Shown in pieces: positions 1-10,808 of a stretch of 53,614 bases of DNA. Numbering within the stretch: the stretch's first letter is position 1; every line of letters begins with the position of its first letter. Source of the DNA: Entrophospora sp. SA101 (lineage: Eukaryota; Glomeromycota; Glomeromycetes; Entrophosporales; Entrophosporaceae); NCBI GenBank assembly GCA_958430865.1, contig CAUDNR010004231.1:1-53614 (forward strand). The letters run 5' to 3'. Both the position numbers and the translations under genes were made by a program. Under the pieces are notes generated by a model. It made no database searches. It saw nothing but the letters and a program-made list of their open reading frames with translations, and was not told where the DNA came from.

Positions 1-130
1 ATCCATTTATTAGTATCTATACTAGTTTCAAAAATAATTTTGAACTTTTAAAGACAATTATAACATGATGTTGACCCAGGTCAAACCCGGGTAAATTAAA
101 TCATGACCCGACCCGACCCGTTTCGGAGCT

Positions 131-610
131 CTAATTAGTACCAAATAACAATGCATTTATTATTAAAAAAACATGGCATTAATTTTGATTAGTATTAAAT
201 TTAAAGTTTTGTATTAAAAAGGTTATTTATAACAGTGGCAACAATCAACATCTGAATCTAGATTTTCATGTTTTTTGACACTAAACAAAATTGCCAATTC
301 AAATTTGTTCTATAATATATTAAAATGAACTAGCCATAAATTCATATTAATTTTAGTAATAAATCCATTATTAATAAATGTGGCATTGGCATTTGTTATT
401 TGACAATCTTGATTAATACCAAATAACAATGCATTTATTATTAAATAAACATGGCATACATTATTTATGATCTTGCATTCATTAATTAAAAAACGTGGCA
501 TTCATTTTTGATTAGTATTAAAATTAACAATTAAAGCTTTGTATTAAAAAGGTTATTCCCCTTCTATTTATAGTGGTGGCAACAATCAATATCTGAATCT
601 ATATTTTCAA
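131..610 (+). repeat. Diverged direct repeat of about 140 bp
   Basis: The block at 131-270 recurs at 411-610. Shared segments include ACCAAATAACAATGCATTTA, a TTTTGATTAGTATTAAA stretch, TTTGTATTAAAAAGGTTATT, and GGCAACAATCAA followed by ATCTGAATCTA. The second copy is expanded by an internal insertion near 455-505 and a few extra bases before the GGCAACAATC segment. No coding capacity is apparent. Confidence 0.75.
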
Positions 611-741
611 GATGATTAATTTTTAGCAAAGCATCTGTTTTAACAATATTATGAATTATTCCAATTTTTTTTTTTAGCAAATCCGCACAATAAAAGTATT
701 TTCTATTAAAAAACCTGGTCGCGAAAACATATAAAATCTTT

Positions 742-957
742 GATTTATTTATCTTTGAAAAATAAATACATAAATTTATCCTACCTTTGAAAAATAAAAC
801 AAATTTATCTTTGAAAAATAAATACATAAATTTATCTTACCTTTGAAAAATAAAACAAATTTATCTAACCTTTGAAAAATAAAACACAAATTTATCTTAC
901 CTTTGAAAAATAAACCATAACTTTGTCTTACCTTTGGAAAATAAATACATAAATTTT
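742..957 (+). repeat. Degenerate minisatellite, CTTTGAAAAATAAA units
   Basis: About seven imperfect units of roughly 25-36 bp share the core ACCTTTGAAAAATAAA followed by ACAAATTTATCT. The 87-codon minus-strand frame over this stretch is only the repeat read through and is not a gene. Confidence 0.8.
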
Positions 958-1865
958 TTAAAAGAAAATTTTATATTCCTCTATATTTCTTTAATATCAT
1001 TAATCTCACTTTACTCAATAAAAATGAATAAATTTGCTACTTTCATTAAAGATTTCAAAGAAAAACTTAACAAACAAGGTGAATAATTTAGACTAATTGA
1101 ATGTCTTTTAATTTGACATTATTACAGTGCAGAAGCTCTCTATAATAGGAACAAATGTTGCCTTTTTTTAAGGGTGTAGATCACCCAAAAAAAATTTTTA
1201 AAAAAAAGTACACCGTAATTTTGATAGCTAATGACCTTAACTTTAAAACTTACGGTTTAGAATTTTATTTTATATATAAATTTTTTGTGTCACACTGTTT
1301 CAAAGTTTTACCATTTTAATATTAGTCGCGGGACATTGCAGATCAAGTGTCATTCAATATAAACGTTACACGAAAAAATTTATTGTCGTCCACTTCAAAA
1401 AAAAAATTCTCCGTTTTTCATATAACAAGCGATTTTCAACCATAATAAAATTTTTAGAGCCAGACCAGGACTTTCAACAACAGTTAAAAGAAAAGGCTAG
1501 CTTAAATATTGGTTATTCTACGCCAGGTCGGAAGCGTTTCTTTTTTTCACACTTATTTTAAGATTATCGCTCAGCCAGTATGCAAACTAAAGCAAATTCA
1601 GCAGCAACAGTTGTGCCAAAGTGTTCCCTACAAAGTCGCTTATAACCACTTGGAAGGTTGTGTTAGAAAAATTTTGCTTTTAACTATAAGGGACTGATTT
1701 ATAGTTATTTATAATATTAATTTATTTTAATAGAAATGCTTAAATGGAAATTATACCATAAGAATAATGAATCCAACAATTTTATTTTCAATGAATAGGA
1801 AAACTATACAATATGTATTAGTATGTATATGAAAAAAAAAATATTTATGTAATAGAAAATAATTA

Positions 1866-2231
1866 TTATGATTCCATATCCATTTCAGATTTTTTTTTCC
1901 TTTTATTAGGCCCAAGATTAAGTCGCCAATAATCCTTCACCTTTTTTTTATCCCAATAATTTGGATCAAGTTGGAATAATGATTCTAGCACAGAATCAAT
2001 TGCATCATTTGGAAGAGTTTCTTGGAAAGAGGCAAGGTGCCTGAGAATTTCTTTTTCAGCTGGAGATGCCATGTGTTTTGGTTTTTTTGCTTGTAAGGGA
2101 GGTGCATCAGAAGTGGAAGAGGATGCATTTTGTATATCATCATTATCAATTATCATAGGTATTGGTTGTTCATTTAAATTAGATTTTTTCCCTTTTTTTG
2201 ATTTATTATTATCTTTGCTAATATCAGTCCA
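1866..2231 (-). pseudogene. In-frame 122-codon continuation beyond the stop of the neighbouring hypothetical gene
   Basis: Directly after the TAA that ends the 1025-codon frame (complement of 2232-2234) the same frame stays open for 121 sense codons and ends at a TAA at 1866. The continuation looks like protein, not chance: a Lys-rich stretch (KSKKGKKS), a Ser/acidic linker, AKKPKHMASPAEKEILRHL, DAIDSVLESLFQLDPNYW and a basic tail (NKRKKKSEMDMES). I infer that the stop is a recent nonsense change, a readthrough site or a sequence error. No GT-AG intron that I could find removes the stop in frame. An independent gene starting at Met 2156 is less likely. Confidence 0.6.
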
Positions 2232-5200
2232 TTAGTGTGAAATAATATCCTTCTTAGAGCTTGCTCTGGTTTTTATATTTCCAAGTACCTCTACATTTAA
2301 TAAAGTGTAAAGCCGTTCAATACCTTTGTCATAACAGGTAAATATATTATTTAATCCTTCATCATGTAATTCTTTAAGATTTTTAAACAAAGAATGATCC
2401 AATGGTGTTGTGCCATCAAATATATTGCAGAGTTCATCTATAACTTGCCAGAGACTTTCTTTACGACTATGGGTGGCCTTTTCACTTCTGATTTTAACAT
2501 CATCATCCAAAAATTCAGAGAGAAATGTATCAAGTCTTTCTCTTCTTGATTGCATTGATTTTATCTCTTTCATGAGATTTTCTGTAGAGGTAGGATTATG
2601 ACTAATATTTTGCTTGATGTATTTTATTCCATGTACTTCCATTGTCTCATCAAATGCGTAATAATGGCCTTCTCTTGTAAGATTCACAGAACATGCCTTC
2701 CATAAAAGATTTGCTTGACCTGGGTTTTTACATAGGTAGGCCAGGAAATTAACAACTGCTCTATAATAATTAAATTTACCAGTTGCAGGAAATAAGGGAG
2801 CAAATGCAGCTAAATTTTCAATTTGCATATTGAAATTTCCTGTTCTGATACCAACTTTATGTCCTTTCCAATAACCAGCCCATTGGTAGAATAAATACCA
2901 AACTTTTAAGATATCATTATCTCCTTGTAATATGTCATTCACTGATATTTCATTTTTTTCTATATATAGATGAATTGCTATTCCAGTAGCAACCCATAAT
3001 AATTCTATGGTTCTAGAGGTTGCTCTGTAATCTACAACGTCATCCAGTTTATCTAAAAATTTGGAACCAAGTTTAGCAGCAAGATCAAAAATTCCATATC
3101 CCGAAAATGCAGAAATCAGCACAACTAGCATTTCCCTACTTGTGTGAAATTGGCCAAGCATAGGAATCACCTCTGGGTGGTCTTTATTGTAACGTACAAG
3201 TCTTCGAAAAATAGCTTCATCTGCAACTAGATCAAGACGTTTATTGTACCTATTTTGAAATTCAGCTTCATCAGAAAGAAGATCCTCTTTAAACAGGTCA
3301 CATGTAGCAAAAACGTTTCTATCACAATTAGCTGCAGGACCTGCTTTAAGTATTACAACATTAGGTGTGGTCTTGACAATTGTAGAATTTTCTAAAGAAT
3401 AGTTGGTAATTTCATCATGTATATGATGTGCATCTAAATTTTTTTCATGTGATTTTAATAATTCAGAAAAAATACAATTTTTTTTATTATTCCATTCTTC
3501 AATAAATTCAGAAGGTCCAAACAAGTTATCAATTGTTCTTGGCCACATTGGTGATCTTTTCATGATATCATCCAAAGGTTCTTGCAAGTCGAGTTGGATA
3601 CTTATTCGGGCTATTGCATGTAAAGAATTTCTAGTTGCATCAAATATATTTCCTGAAAAAAAAGTAGATTCTTTGAAATCAATATTATCAATTACACCAA
3701 CACTCCATATTGTAGGTCCATAAACTAAATTTTTCCTTGGATCTGCAGCCATCATCAATTCATCTTCACAGCGACGCTCATGTCTTAATGTGTGAGGAAG
3801 TACACCACCAGCTAAAAGTACCTGATACAAAGAGCTTAATAACTTGGGTTTGCGGCATAAGGTTGCTAAAATTTGGGTAATCCAAATCTTTCTTTTTTTG
3901 AATGCATTGGTTATGACTACAGATGAAAGAAAAGCTGTTGTCTTTATTGTTTGATTATTGTTAGGGTCAGGGATTTGATTTCTACGTTGAAGCTGCTTTT
4001 TAATATTTATTGTTTCAACCATTCCACCAAAAAAACTTGTCAAGCAAGGTGGAAAAGCATTTATATATTTTTCTAAAGACTCAGGTTGGGAAAGTTGTTC
4101 TGAATTTTCTGAAAGAATATTTTTGTTTTTCCATATTGCCAATGCAAGTGTTTTCCCTTGATTATAGAATTCTCCAGAAGTCAAATTAGAAGCCCTTTCT
4201 TCATCTGTAAGATTCACTTTAGCTAATTTTAAAATGGTTTTTATAAGAAACAGATGAGGAACTTTGATTTCTTCTGATTGTTCTGATTGTGTAGATTCTG
4301 AAGGTTCTGTTTTTACATTTTCAGGAAATTTGGATGAATCTTTATTGAATACAGCTAAACTTGGGACCAAATAGTTAAGTACCTTTTTTTTATATTCTTG
4401 ATCACTACCATGAGATACTTCTAAAATCCATTTACTTATGTATTGTAGAGAACTGGATGCATCATTATCATGATCATTACATAATTTAAATGGTGGCCCT
4501 TTCCTAGGTCTTGGTTCTAAATGACCGCCTTGTAAAGCAAAGCAGGAACAGCAGACAAATTGAGGCCTGTAGTCAGATCTGGACTTACTTGCAATTGAAT
4601 TAAATGGTGAGAATACTTTACATTTATATTGTGCATTGCATGGAAGTTGAATATTTTTTCCAACAATACTCCAGCAATGCTCAATACATGCTTTTCTTCG
4701 TGTAAAAAAAGCTTTGTTCTTCTTACAAAATAGGCATCTGCGAAATTGGACATGACTTTTCTCTATATTTACATCCTGTTTAACTCTTGCAGAATGAATG
4801 GAATTTTGATCATATAAAAAATGTTCATAACATACACCCAATTCATTCACTACATCATCACAATTTCTAACTGCTGTTTCATCTACCTCCCATGCTCCAA
4901 CAAGCTGTCCTAAACGTCTCATTTTATTGGTGGATTTACATTGTTGTATTACCCCATCAATTTTATCAATTACAACACAATGAGTAAATCCTTCCTTAGG
5001 CATAGTATTATTAATTGGTATTTCTCTTGTTTCAAGTTCCTCTTCTTCATCAATGACATCAGCATTATCACTGGTATCACTACCATCATCAACCTCAACC
5101 TCATCATCTTCATCTTCATCTAGTAAGAAATCAACATTCTTGGCTTTATCAAGTTGGAGATAGTCATATGCAAGTATATTACTATTAAAATTACTATTCC

Positions 5201-5309
5201 CTTCATCATCATCATAATCCCCTTCATAGTTATTATCATCATCAAAATCCTTGATATTTTCATCTAAAATTTCAACATCAATAGGAACTTCATCAGAAAT
5301 TAATTCCAT
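2232..5309 (-). CDS. Large hypothetical protein with Cys/His-rich N-terminal region
   Basis: Uninterrupted intronless frame of 1025 codons. Residues 1-100 are Asp/Glu-rich and probably disordered. Residues about 105-280 hold spaced Cys/His pairs (HCVVID...QQC, CYEHF, RRCLFCKKNKAFF, ACIEHCW, FVCCSCFALQGGH, LCNDH), consistent with zinc binding, which is inference. The rest is a long mostly hydrophilic region with conserved-looking blocks such as LAGGVLPHTLRHERRCEDEL, MLGQFHTSREMLVVLIS and FLAYLCKNPGQANLLWKACS. I do not recognise a named family. Its style resembles expanded lineage-specific hypothetical families of Glomeromycotina and could be a domesticated transposon protein, but no catalytic motif was seen. 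Start chosen at the first Met of the frame. The product may be truncated, because the frame continues past its stop for 122 codons. Confidence 0.75.
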   Translation of the reverse strand: MELISDEVPIDVEILDENIKDFDDDNNYEGDYDDDEGNSNFNSNILAYDYLQLDKAKNVDFLLDEDEDDEVEVDDGSDTSDNADVIDEEEELETREIPINNTMPKEGFTHCVVIDKIDGVIQQCKSTNKMRRLGQLVGAWEVDETAVRNCDDVVNELGVCYEHFLYDQNSIHSARVKQDVNIEKSHVQFRRCLFCKKNKAFFTRRKACIEHCWSIVGKNIQLPCNAQYKCKVFSPFNSIASKSRSDYRPQFVCCSCFALQGGHLEPRPRKGPPFKLCNDHDNDASSSLQYISKWILEVSHGSDQEYKKKVLNYLVPSLAVFNKDSSKFPENVKTEPSESTQSEQSEEIKVPHLFLIKTILKLAKVNLTDEERASNLTSGEFYNQGKTLALAIWKNKNILSENSEQLSQPESLEKYINAFPPCLTSFFGGMVETINIKKQLQRRNQIPDPNNNQTIKTTAFLSSVVITNAFKKRKIWITQILATLCRKPKLLSSLYQVLLAGGVLPHTLRHERRCEDELMMAADPRKNLVYGPTIWSVGVIDNIDFKESTFFSGNIFDATRNSLHAIARISIQLDLQEPLDDIMKRSPMWPRTIDNLFGPSEFIEEWNNKKNCIFSELLKSHEKNLDAHHIHDEITNYSLENSTIVKTTPNVVILKAGPAANCDRNVFATCDLFKEDLLSDEAEFQNRYNKRLDLVADEAIFRRLVRYNKDHPEVIPMLGQFHTSREMLVVLISAFSGYGIFDLAAKLGSKFLDKLDDVVDYRATSRTIELLWVATGIAIHLYIEKNEISVNDILQGDNDILKVWYLFYQWAGYWKGHKVGIRTGNFNMQIENLAAFAPLFPATGKFNYYRAVVNFLAYLCKNPGQANLLWKACSVNLTREGHYYAFDETMEVHGIKYIKQNISHNPTSTENLMKEIKSMQSRRERLDTFLSEFLDDDVKIRSEKATHSRKESLWQVIDELCNIFDGTTPLDHSLFKNLKELHDEGLNNIFTCYDKGIERLYTLLNVEVLGNIKTRASSKKDIISH

Positions 5310-6030
5310 GATCTTTAATTCAATAGTAACGAAAATAGATTTAATTTAAAAAATTTTTGTAGATATATTTGATAATTAAGAATAAAATTTTTAATTTTTT
5401 TAATTTAATAATATATCTAATTCAAACTTATCTTTTTCTTTTCAAAACCTTTCTCTTTATATACTAACATTGTGTTTACCTGGTAGATCCTGTGGCTGGT
5501 AATTTCAGCCTTTATTTGAATTTATTTTTAGATTCCATCAATATTGGTAATTTCCGGGTATCATATTAACATGTGTAAGCCAAAAATCCTTATTTTTGTC
5601 CACATTTACTATTTTTAAACCTTTTTTAAACCTTTTATAGTTACACAATTGAGTTCAGCCATGAATCACGGAAAATGAAACATGGAAACCTGATTAAGCA
5701 TGTTAGCCAAAATGGTTTTTGAAAAAATCAATTTCAGCAGGCAATTTCAGATATACAATATTGTCACCGATTAAATTTGGGAGAGCGTATTTTAATTGGT
5801 GATAACAATTATTTTTATTTTTGTGTGGATCAGAATGAATAGGGGATCAATGAATTGATTTTATTATTAGCAAATAATTTTGGTTAAAGAAGATAATAGT
5901 TTAAATAAAATATTTCTATTTTATTTATTTAGTTTTATTTAGTTGAAACTAATTAACTTATTACAAAGTTACTTTACAAGTACATTGAATTCAAGCTCCT
6001 TATATACAATTCAATTAATTAGTAATTCTA

Positions 6031-6172
6031 ATATTTCAAAATTGAAATTTCCATTCAATATTGTAATAACATTTCAAAATTGTAACAATATTTCAAAATT
6101 GTGCTGATATTTCAAAATTGAAACGATAGATATTTCAAAATTGTACTAATATTTCAAAATTGAAATATTGGA
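6031..6172. repeat. Short interspersed motif array ATTTCAAAATTG
   Basis: The 12-base motif ATTTCAAAATTG occurs six times in about 140 bp with 8-20 base spacers of varied sequence. It is AT-rich and partly palindromic. No function is evident. Confidence 0.75.
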
Positions 6173-6910
6173 AAGACGATTCTTCCTTAATAAAGTTAAA
6201 TAAATTACGATGTTATACAAATAATTAATAGAAATAAAAATAAAATAAAAAATAAAATAAAAATAAAACATATTACGAAAATAGATGTAATACAGATAAA
6301 AATAATACTAAGTTAATATATATTAATAAAATAAGATTATAAAAATAGAAATAAACAAAATAAAATGATAAAAATTAAGAATTTCGGAATTAGTTAAATT
6401 CGGCCAAAAGAGCATCCAAATCTAATTCCGGTAACAATATTCTTTATATTAATCAACATAAAAAAACTACCCAGAATTTCGGCTATTGAGTTAAAGTATT
6501 CAAATAATTCGGATATAATTTCAGTAACTATTAAAGTTAATTTTGGCAACTATGAAAAACTATTTCAGCATTTCGGATTTGACAATGATCATTTGTTAAG
6601 AGAGATAATTTTGGCTAACATGCTTAAACCTGTGAAATGGTATAATAGAGTATGATGGTGGTTGTTTGTTGTGTTGTTAATATAAAAAATCGTTTACAAA
6701 GAAATAAACAAATGGTCGTTGAAATAATTATTTTGGTTGGTGCAAGTCTATCCCGAAAAGGAAATTGATGATCAGGGTCCTTCCTAAAAAAGAAATGATT
6801 AGCGGCGATCTTTCCTTTTTTAGTTAGGCCGGTTGGACAATGACCAAAAAAAGGAAGTGAAGCCACATACATAATAATAAAAAATAAATTTCAAAATTCG
6901 GAACTCTTAA

Positions 6911-6940
<30 letters not shown>
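6911..6940. repeat. (TTA)n microsatellite
   Basis: About ten uninterrupted ATT/TTA triplets in intergenic DNA. Confidence 0.9.
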
Positions 6941-6942
<2 letters not shown>

Positions 6943-7737
6943 CAAGGGCCAAAACCAAGAGAAATTTTATGCTTTATTTGAGGATATAAACTACAAGCTA
7001 ATATAAAAATTTTTTTTTTCAATTTTTACAAGGGCCAAATCATGAAAAATTGCACACAAATAATTAATAAAACTTAATTTTTATTTTAATTTATTCTTAT
7101 AAAATATGCTGCAAGTAAACAACATAATAAATATATAATAATTAAATAGTTCGCCTTGATTGATGATGATAGGTTGTACCAAAAAATAATTTTTTGAATT
7201 TTTTTGTCCAGGTCGGCCCACATACTAGCAATCATCGTAAGCTCATCATAAAAGTCACAGCAAGTGTAATTTGTATTATGAAGGTGTCCTAAAAATTTAA
7301 CTATTTTTTCAAGTTTTAAAATTGTCTCGTCATCATTTGGTTTAATACACTAATATAAATTAGAAAAATTGGAAAAAAATCAAATTATAATATAAATTAA
7401 TTTGTATATACTTTTATTATTGATAGGCGCCTTTGTATGACGACCAACAACTTCTTGGTGTTCCTCTGTTGGCAGCGTGAACGAGGCATCTAAATAAAGT
7501 TAATAAAAAAAGGTTAGTCAAATGAATGACTAAACAAATCCAGAAAAATGCCCTCAAAAAAATTCTGATTTTTAGCAATAGACTCAGTGCTCCTACTCAA
7601 ATCAAAGAAATGAGTGGCCCTAAAGTCTATCTCTTCAACTACAATAATAACCCAGTGCTCCTGACCCGGCCCTAAGGTTATCATGTAGTTAAATAATCAG
7701 AACCAATCAAAAACACATTTCCAAGACTTGCCTTAAA

Positions 7738-7788
7738 GGTTGCTGTGGTGCAGCGGAAAAAAAATCCGGGTTGCTGTGGTGCAGCGGA
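7738..7788 (+). repeat. 20-bp direct repeat, GGTTGCTGTGGTGCAGCGGA
   Basis: The 20-mer occurs at 7738-7757 and 7769-7788, a 31-bp period. It is GC-rich against an AT-rich background. The string GTGGTGCAGCGG resembles a tRNA A-box, so this could be the head of a tRNA-derived SINE, but no B-box or cloverleaf was found. Confidence 0.7.
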
Positions 7789-7894
7789 ATTGTATTAATT
7801 GTATTTGTATATTGTTATAAAAAAAGAGGAAAAGAAAAGAAGTTCTTTTTATAAGAAAATATTACCTTCTGAACAACGTGTTTTGAGTAAACCA

Positions 7895-7966
7895 ACAAAA
7901 ACAATAACAATTACAATAACAATTACAATAACAATTACAATAACAATTACAATAACAATTACAAAA
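7895..7966 (+). repeat. (ACAATTACAATA)n minisatellite
   Basis: About six perfect 12-bp units of ACAATAACAATT. Translated, it gives alternating Thr-Ile, which explains the short open frame at 7799-8032. Confidence 0.9.
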
Positions 7967-8125
7967 ACAATAAATAATAATAACAATGATAATGATAATG
8001 ATAATAAAAAATTCCAAAATGTTCCATTTTAGTTAGATTTCAAAGGCTGTGTGCATAACCACGCATAACCAGAGAAAATTTTCCACTTCTAGAAAGTAAC
8101 ACGAGCTACTGACAAGCCACCATTA

Positions 8126-8173
8126 TTAGCAGGGTTGGCATTGTCCAACATTGTCCAATGCCAACCCTGCTAA
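8126..8173. repeat. Perfect 18-bp inverted repeat (hairpin)
   Basis: TTAGCAGGGTTGGCATTG at 8126-8143 is followed after a 12-base loop by its exact reverse complement at 8156-8173. The arms are GC-richer than the surroundings. It could be a collapsed MITE or a foldback remnant. Confidence 0.85.
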
Positions 8174-8490
8174 TTATTATTAGCTTATGTTCGAAATAAT
8201 GAATTATTAGTATGATTCCTCTACATAATTAATTACCGGAATTAATGAGAGGAATGTAATTTATTATTATTAAATATAAATAAAAGTCTTTCTAAATCAT
8301 GAATGTTTTTATCAATTATTCAAAGTTATATAGGCAGGTTGATTGAAGTGTTAAAGACAAGATATATGATGTATAAAGCTTACAAATCATACTTGATGAA
8401 TGTTATCAATTATTCAATGTCTATGAAGCTTGAAAAGCAAATTTGTAAAATATACTTATGAAAGTTTATCAATTATTCAATAGCTATACA

Positions 8491-8826
8491 GGTGGGTTTG
8501 ATGGAATTAAAGTGTTAAAGATAAGATTGCATTTTAATTTATACATTATTTATATAGGTGGGTTTGATGGAATTAAAGTGTTAAAGATAAGATTGCATTT
8601 TAATTTATACATTATTTATATAGGCGGGTTTGACGGAATTAAAGTGTTAAAGATAAGATTGCATTTTAATTTATATATACATTATTTATATAGGCGGGTT
8701 TGATGGAATTAAAGTGTAAGATAAGATTGCATTTTAATTTATATATACATTATTTATATAGGCGGGTTTGACGGAATTAAAGTGTTAAAGATAAGATTGC
8801 ATTTTAATTTATACATTATTTATATA
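8491..8826 (+). repeat. 66-70 bp tandem repeat, five units
   Basis: Unit starts at 8491, 8557, 8623, 8693 and 8761. Each has GG(T/C)GGGTTTGA(T/C)GGAATT, then AAAGTGTTAAAGATAAGATT, then GCATTTTAATTTATA and ATTATTTATATA. Units 3 and 4 carry an extra TATA; unit 4 also lacks TA in GTGTTAAAG. Degenerate partial units occur upstream from about 8332. The first three units have a period of 66 (22 codons), so they read as a repeating peptide (GGFDGIKVLKIRLHFNLY); the frame closes in unit 4. I regard the peptide as incidental. Confidence 0.85.
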
Positions 8827-9800
8827 TGTATAAATAAAAACCATTGCTCAAGTAATAATAATCATTAATAAAACTTTAATCAAAAATCTTTTCTTTTAAC
8901 TCATATATATTACATATTAATAACATCACCATCAGATCCTGCTAATGTTATTGATGATAAAACAATCGCTAATAAATAAATACCTTTTAATCTAATCATT
9001 ACATTCTCAAATATATATAAAAAATATTAATTAATAATAGGAAATGGATGAAAAAAAATTAGTGAGGGTATGAAAACTAATCTTTAAAAATAATTACCCC
9101 CAAAAAACCAAAGTTAACTGACATTATTTCCATCTTATTAATAGCCATCCTTGAAAAGAATCTGTTATGCGAATTCGTTTTTGTTCAAATTCATTTGAAA
9201 ATATTAAATAAATCTTTACACTTATTATAATAACCAGGATCTGTTACGCGAATTCATTTAAAAAGCAAAATTTGAAGTTAATACTTTTTTATAAACAAAA
9301 TTATGTAATTTAAAAATAAATACTTAAGCTTGAAAATTAGAACTTAACTATTGTACTTATTATTAATATGTAAAAAAAATTAAGTCTAAAGATTGAAATT
9401 GTGTATGTTGTCCAATTTCTTAATTTATTATTATTATAGAACTTATAGAACTGGTAGTCCAACTTCATGTTAAGATTATCGCTTAGTGGTATTTGTTTAC
9501 CCTGGCAAAAAATACATCAAAATAAAGGGTTTTTCATATATTTGTTATTTTTTATGATCAAAGTAACAATTTGATTAAATCAGGCAAGTTTGTGTATGAA
9601 AGCGTGATTTTTTTCTTCATTTTTTCATATAAAATTCCGTGTTGATCAAAAATTTTTTATTAGTGAGTGACACTTGACCCCCTGTAGATCCGCAATGTCC
9701 TGCGACTAATAGAAAAGCAGCCTCAGGGAAATGTCACACGACTATTAAATTTAATTTTCTTTTGTATATATCAATTTTAATAGAATTTCTCAAAAATTTT
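8827..9800. other. Gene-free interval
   Basis: AT-rich DNA without a supportable gene. Near 9687-9714 the reverse complement of ATTAGTCGCRGGACATTGC matches 1324-1341, and TAAGATTATCGCT is shared between 1559 and 9472. These are fragments of a dispersed repeat. Confidence 0.5.
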
Positions 9801-10277
9801 CCAAAATGATTATTATTCCTGAGAACCTTATCTACAACGTAACAACGCAAATTTTTGTGTTTACAATAAATTTTTAGAAATTGTGTTAATAAACATCTAG
9901 AATTTTGACAAAAATTACATTTAGTAATATGCAAGCACATCAATGTTACAAGTATTTGCAAAAAATAGCGTTGTTACGTTGTAAACACATATTTTGGGAA
10001 TACAAAACACTTTTCAGAATTGGAAAAACCATCTGTATGTTGAGTTATAAAAATTTCTGTAAAGGTGATTTTTCTTAATTGATAAATAATAATTTCGCAT
10101 TTGTTAATTATTATAAAAATGATCGGCAAAAATCTTTACTATTTGATTTTATTATTTGATTTCCCCTATGTTTGTGACTATACTAATATCTAACACCCCA
10201 ATGACACATGTACATACACTATGTGTTTGCTAAGAAATTTTCTACTATTAAATATACCACGTGATTCCCCCTACCCT

Positions 10278-10808
10278 TAATAAAATTAGCCACAAACCTT
10301 AATTTTAACCCTTTTTTGCTCACCAATCTCCACCAAACTTGAGACACAAATTTTTCAAGACTTATTCCTTCTTTTTAAAAAAATTAGGAAATCTTGGTGT
10401 TAAAGTTTATCAACCAAATTACCACATTTGGAAATTAATTATCTATGACTTCTGATAATCTCCTGCCCGCAATTTTTTCCTTTTTGTGTATTTATTGATA
10501 AATAAATTTATCAAAATTTAATATGTTTTTGGAGTTTTTTGCCATTTTCAGTAAACTTTAATAAACAACAATCCACATAAAACTATACCTAAATGAAAAC
10601 TTACAGTATTTTACATCTCTTCAACCACTCACCAAGTTTGTAAAGGTAATATTGGTAAAAAATCTTAGCTTTGAAATAAAAAGTAATGCTGTTTTTGAAT
10701 AAATATAGCTTGACATAAAGAGCCTTTATAAATATGGAGAGGGCTCATTAGAAAGCTATAATGTCATAGTTTTATCTTTGATTAATAATGATGTTTGAAT
10801 TTGTTATA
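10278..10808 (+). repeat. Internal repeat R1 (about 530 bp)
   Basis: R1 matches R2 at 11579-12127 in the same orientation with scattered changes and small indels. A diverged partial third copy lies at 24068-24275. R1 starts at TAATAAAATTAGCCACAAA and ends at TTTGAATTTGTTATA, where the transposon at 10809 begins. No coding potential was seen. The same pair recurs in unit copy 2 at 15179-15709 and 16480-17028. Confidence 0.85.

Larger units (their letters stand above)
1..1865. other. Gene-free, repeat-rich left end
   Basis: I see no convincing gene here. Bases 1-137 hold a (GACCC)n-like motif and end in CGGAGCTCTAATTAG, which resembles one terminus of the inverted-repeat element at 42594-43313. 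Around 1123-1150 a TA followed by CAGTGCAGAAGCTCTC looks like one end of a pogo/Tc1-type element, but no partner end was found. A 62-codon open frame at 1509-1697 has no recognisable domain and is probably chance or a fossil. The rest is AT-rich unique-looking DNA. Confidence 0.6.
5310..8457. other. Gene-free interval with dispersed repeats and microsatellites
   Basis: No supportable gene in 3.1 kb. Segments near 5787-5860 and 6411-6432 match, in opposite orientation, parts of the inverted-repeat element at 42594-43313; shared strings include GTGGATCAG followed by ATGAATAGG, and CTAATTCCGGTAACA. Simple repeats and a hairpin are listed separately. Short frames at 6624-6872 and 7799-8032 are low-complexity or chance. 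Confidence 0.6.

Noticed and set aside
1509..1697. 62-codon plus-strand frame
   Set aside because: No domain, no splice partners and embedded in dispersed repeat fragments.
2232..2310. A 71-nt intron with CACTAATG branch-like motif that would remove the TAA
   Set aside because: A GTACTT donor and TATTAG acceptor exist, but their removal shifts the frame and hits a new stop, so it does not rescue the downstream codons.
7738..7788. tRNA gene
   Set aside because: An A-box-like string is present but there is no B-box, anticodon arm or acceptor pairing.
8491..8826. CRISPR-like array
   Set aside because: Units abut directly with no unique spacers, and the DNA is eukaryotic; it is a minisatellite.
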